Below, in pieces: positions 7,737 to 10,281 of a stretch of 10,281 nucleotides of DNA. This stretch comes from Dunaliella salina (Eukaryota > Chlorophyta > Chlorophyceae > Chlamydomonadales > Dunaliellaceae). Location: assembly GCA_002284615.2 (NCBI GenBank), contig MU069773.1, positions 259,900-270,180 on the forward strand, given 5' to 3'. A program made the position numbers and the translations under genes. Below the pieces are notes generated by a model. The model did not search any database. It was not told the DNA's origin and saw only the letters and a list, made by a program, of their open reading frames with translations. The first letter of the stretch is position 1; every line of letters starts with the position of its first letter.

Positions 7737-8550
7737 GCGACATGATATTGCCAGCAGAGTCCTTTAAAAAGCCATCAGCAAAGGCCCTCTTGGGGCAGGT
7801 ATTGCCTCCATGGACACTGGCAGTGCAGACCATCTTGCCTTGCAAGACCAACAGATCCCAGAACATGCTACTAATAGGACCCTCCCTAAATATATTTTCC
7901 CACGCCGCTTCCCTAACAAGGATAGGCTCACTTCCAGCCGGCCTGATGCTCTATTAGTTGTTCCTCTGAAAAGAGCGTCTAGGTTGAATCCTCGTTATGA
8001 ATTGAGAAGTGCAGGGGGGCGCGTGGGAAACAGGGAGGACTCAGCGCCAGCCACAGCCACTCCACCCACATCCAAGGCTCGTGACCCCAGTCAGCTCCAC
8101 CCAGATCAGAGACAGATCCACCTTGTAGAAGTCAAGTACTGTGAGGACACACGGCCCAACAGCCAGCTTGAGGCCTCCAAGCAGCAGCACCGCGACCTTT
8201 GTCGTCATCTTTCTAAAGCCTCAGCTCAAGTCACCCTCCATACTATCCTGTTAGGTGTGGGAGGAGTCATCTACATCCCACACACATTGGAGCCTCTAAA
8301 GGAGCTTGGCCTTGACACTTACAAGGCCACCAAGCTTGCTCGGAAGCTTCATGCTCATTCTGTCCTGTATGCCTACAAACTTGCCAGCACCAGACGCGCT
8401 ATTGAGAAAACTTTCTTCAACTCTCAACAAGGTCAGGCACGGGCTACTGCTAGTAACCCACCTGATCCTCACTGCTTCTTTCTTCTGCTTTCTCTTGATG
8501 AAGCGGATACACGGTGCCTCGGCCCTAGGTATCCCCTTTTCCTTAATTGA
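7711..8550 (+). pseudogene. C-terminal restriction-like endonuclease (PD-(D/E)XK)
   Basis: This frame carries SGMVTERHDIASR (from about 7717), a TAA at 7765-7767, then an open stretch to TGA 8548-8550. Counting from the internal ATG at 7810 (246 residues), Arg44-Pro45-Asp46 (nt 7939-7947) and Glu107-Val-Lys109 (nt 8128-8136) form the RPD...ExK core of a restriction-like endonuclease; Gln119 in NSQLEA follows. These enzymes nick genomic target DNA to prime reverse transcription. The 61-residue distance between Asp and Glu is long and is filled by a Gly/Arg/Ser/Thr/Pro-rich insert. Two antisense relics align here: VHLIEIKFCEDTRP and AHLAEIKPHEDTRP against IHLVEVKYCEDTRP, so ExKxxEDTRPxxQL is a family signature. 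The end LFLN-stop is also shared with A2. Besides the TAA, the module itself looks intact. Confidence 0.85.
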
Positions 8551-8670
8551 TGTGAGGAGTGTTTTCACTGCCTGCGTAGTTTTTCTTTTATATTCTTTTC
8601 TTTTTTAAAGGAAGAAAAATAAAAAAGAAAAATTACGTAGGCAGAGAAACTCTCCCTACATCAATTAAGG
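8541..8670. repeat. Inverted repeat from tail-to-tail element ends
   Basis: The left arm 8541-8590 and the reverse complement of 8621-8670 both start ccttaattgatgt (13 identical bases) and continue with few differences through gtttt/gtttc, ctgcct(g/a)cgta and tttttctttt. A T-rich block runs directly into an A-rich block between them. The arms are the 3' ends of element M (+) and relic A2 (-). The stretch could fold into a hairpin of about 130 nt. It could also act as a bidirectional 3'-end signal, but that is only a possibility. Confidence 0.9.
8551..8608 (+). other. 3' untranslated end and T-rich tail of the main element
   Basis: After the stop codon come gttttcactgcctgcgtag and then a T-run broken by C and A (tttttcttttatattc...tttttt) to about 8606. 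The same end occurs at 288-349 (+) and on the minus strand at 8607-8660, and more weakly at 4035-4084. The family therefore ends in a pyrimidine tract on the sense strand rather than the usual poly(A), and this conserved end is a candidate recognition signal for its reverse transcription. Confidence 0.75.
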
Positions 8671-9760
8671 AAGAGGAGACACATTGGCTCAAAATAGTGC
8701 CGTGTGCCCCCTCTACCACAAGGCATGGAAAGAGAATGCTAATGTGGATCTGGAGGGTTACTAGAAGCACCTGGCTCTAGAATCTGGCTGTGGGAAATAT
8801 TCTTATATTCGGTTGCGCAGTGCGTGGTGACTAGTTTGTGGGCATATTGAACAGAATGGGTACGAAGTTGTTGAGCAAGCTTCTTGGCACGCTGGTGATC
8901 CAATCCTAGTCATTTGGATTGCTTTAGGGTATGCTCAGTATAAATGGTTCCACCTACACCCAGGAGGATAGGGTGAATTGTAACAGCTTTAGCGTTAATA
9001 AGCTTATAAAGGTCTGCATGCTGCTACTTTGCCGCGTTCAACTGATGCTCTGGCCTTGTGTCTTCACAGAACTTGATTTCGATTAGGTGCACATGGCGTT
9101 CATTTGCATGAAATTCATGGGGTTGCCTCATGCGGCTAGTCCTGGTGGTCCTCCGTGAGGAGCTGTGCAAAGCGTGATGGGAATGGGTAGGAGAAACAAT
9201 GTTAGAAGTATGTTTATAGGAAGGTTATGTGGGAAGAGGGAAGCAGGATTAATTCTGTAAGCAATACACCTTTTTGTGTGTGCAGGGATTTGCAGGTTGT
9301 GTCGTGCGAGTCCCTCATTACTTCATACCTATGTTGGACAGGCCTGCTTCCCAAATTTGCTGAGAGCTTTAATGATCAGCCCCTCAGCAGAACGACCTGG
9401 CTGAAAGTCACCCCCCGGAGTTATTTTGTAATCATCCTGGAATGACATGAAACCATATCCTTTCACTGAAAGAGAATTTTCATCCTTCCAATTGGGAGTG
9501 AGTGTCACTCTGTGTCATGTAACCATTTACAGCGAGTACCTACAACCACTTGCGGGCAAGTCTTCCTGTTCTGGGGGTTGATCAATAACTCATGAGTAAG
9601 CAAGTAGGTGAACTTGAGCGAGAGGAGCTGCAAGGATGTGCTTTGAATATGTTTGTTGGCGAAAATTGCTTTGGGTTACACAGTGTCATGGGCTCTTGCT
9701 GTAGGGGTGGCTTATGGCGCCAGCTTGTAGTCCAGTGGCATAAGTCCACCTTCACAGTCC
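8609..9760 (-). pseudogene. Antisense relic A2: linker, zinc-motif region and endonuclease
   Basis: On the minus strand this copy runs from about 9760 to its stop at 8663-8661 and tail at about 8609. The endonuclease part is clear: MRQPHEFHANERHVHLIEIK with Glu of ExK at 9080-9078, then FCEDTRPEHQL, ILLGVGGTIY, KKLAQQL, SNPPDPH and a terminal LFLN-stop identical to the main copy. Across the 25 residues from IHLVEVK to QQH, I count 16 identities. In-frame stops occur at 9026-9024, 8912-8910 and 8741-8739. Upstream similarity is mainly at nucleotide level: attaaagctctcagcaaa near 9385 against aaaaagccatcagcaaa; cattccaggatg near 9460 against cttatcaggatg; aggtactc near 9540. The conserved zinc-motif Cys residues are lost. 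Similarity fades near 9760, where another repeat begins. It is older than element M. Confidence 0.88.
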
Positions 9761-9779
9761 AACAAAGTGTAATTAAAAA

Positions 9780-10035
9780 AATTGCCGGTCACACCAGACA
9801 ATTTGGAATCCAAATTGGGTCAGTTTTCCAAGTTTTTGAGAGCAGCTTTTTTGTGCCGGCGGCTTGCGGGGTGGTGGAAGAAGTCCAACGGTCCAATCCA
9901 TTTGCCAGAAGTCCAACTCAGCGAGCTCGAGCTGCAATCCAATTTCAAGTGCCAAATCTCGGACCCAACTTGGATTTGGACTTGGAGGTTGGTCACACTA
10001 GGCAATTTGCCCGAATCCAAATTGGTCTACAAGTT
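9780..10035. repeat. Unclassified repeat with internal direct and inverted copies
   Basis: A unit ggtcacac(c/t)ag(a/g)caatttg followed by gaatccaaattggg/gt occurs at 9787-9820 and again at 9991-10027 in the same orientation. The inner segment 9804-9821 (tggaatccaaattgggtc) is also nearly inverted at 9962-9979 (gacccaacttggatttgg). Phrases such as agtccaac and gtccaatcc recur between. The bounded, self-similar structure suggests a small non-autonomous element inserted into relic A2, or a local duplication. I do not recognise the family and see no convincing target-site duplication. The 185-codon plus frame across it (9592-10149) is not credible as a gene because it runs through relic A2 and the repeat. 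Confidence 0.55.
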
Positions 10036-10049
10036 ACATGCTATTCCAC

Positions 10050-10281
10050 CTCCTCTTCAACGGGGGCAACGTCTCCAATTGGAGAACCGCGGGTCATGCT
10101 AGGCTTACCTCCTTTCTACCTGCGGTGTAGATTATTACGTATAAAATGAATGAAAATGAGCTTATCGTCAAAACAAGTTTTTTTTTTCGCACACGCTCTC
10201 TATTTTCTTTGGCTTGCGGGGATCCCTCCGCGCCTCCTGGGCCCGTCTTGAAGGAGGGACATACCCAACTTGGAGACCCGA
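10050..10281. other. Unassigned right end
   Basis: No domain or RNA gene is visible. After a T-run near 10180-10190 the sequence becomes GC-rich (ggcttgcggggatccctccg at 10211), echoing ggcttgcgggg at 9861. The final bases contain cccaacttgg, which also occurs at 9964-9973. It may be part of the neighbouring repeat or the flank of a gene beyond the window. Confidence 0.35.

Larger units (their letters stand above)
4580..8608 (+). mobile_element. Main LINE-like element M: PHD, methyltransferase-like, RNase H, zinc motif, endonuclease
   Basis: This is one continuous plus-strand element, recognised from the order of its protein segments and from its T-rich 3' end, which is shared with three or more other pieces in the window. 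RNase H followed by a CxxC...H...C motif and a C-terminal restriction-like endonuclease is the arrangement seen in RLE-bearing non-LTR retrotransposons. I see no reverse transcriptase motif (for example an F/Y-x-D-D box) in any plus frame. The 5' boundary is inferred from where similarity to relic A1 stops (about 4560-4580), so the element could be 5'-truncated. The 3' boundary lies where the T-rich tail meets the A-rich start of A2 near 8607. The coding strand from about 4560 to 7500 is conspicuously rich in A and C. Several frame breaks make it inactive as read. Confidence 0.85.

Noticed and set aside
3650..9760. A1 and A2 as two halves of a single antisense element split by insertion of M
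   Set aside because: Both contain the same endonuclease region (the EDTRP signature and surrounding residues), so they overlap rather than complement each other and must be separate copies.
9592..10149. 185-codon plus-strand open frame
   Set aside because: It runs antisense to relic A2 and then through a repeat with internal copies, and has no recognisable domain.

Overview
The window is nuclear eukaryotic DNA: repeat-rich, with no operon structure or ribosome binding sites, and with LINE-like retroelement relics on both strands. I cannot name the species. The PHD-finger and restriction-like-endonuclease retroelement proteins would fit a green-lineage (algal) genome, but that is a low-confidence guess. 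I find no intact host gene.

Layout. Positions 1-136 are a 21-bp minisatellite, and 206-262 and 709-808 hold 35-bp and 25-bp degenerate repeats. A short 3'-end fragment of the element family described below sits at 288-349. From 809 to about 2395 I see no gene. Positions 2400-2822 (+) and 2981-3390 (-) are two diverged, oppositely oriented copies of one repeat, each with a tRNA-like A box; they look like SINEs. Positions about 3650-4560 (-) are a decayed antisense copy (A1) of the main element's C-terminal endonuclease. A1 is itself interrupted by a 122-bp retroposon with a perfect 9-bp target-site duplication and by a 55-bp palindrome. Positions about 4580-8608 (+) are the best-preserved element (M). 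Positions 8609 to about 9760 (-) are a second decayed antisense copy (A2), tail-to-tail with M. Positions 9780-10035 hold another repeat with internal direct and inverted repeats, and 10050-10281 is unassigned.

The main element encodes, in order, a basic Ser/Pro-rich N-terminus, a C4HC3 PHD finger, a WEPxWEP (chromo-like) patch, a domain laid out like a PCIF1/phage-type adenine-N6 methyltransferase, an RNase H with all its catalytic acidic residues, a CxxC...H...C zinc motif of the kind found C-terminal to LINE reverse transcriptases, and a PD-(D/E)XK restriction-like endonuclease. The reading frame is broken at about five places (frameshifts near 6010, 7183 and 7704-7710; stops at 6982 and 7765). 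I see no reverse transcriptase between the PHD finger and RNase H, where about 550 residues are instead methyltransferase-like and linker sequence.

The most unusual feature is that combination: a LINE-style tail (RNase H, zinc motif, endonuclease, common T-rich 3' end, 9-bp target duplication on a truncated relative) joined to a chromatin-reader and methyltransferase-like front end, with no visible polymerase. The family appears here in at least four and perhaps six pieces of different age.
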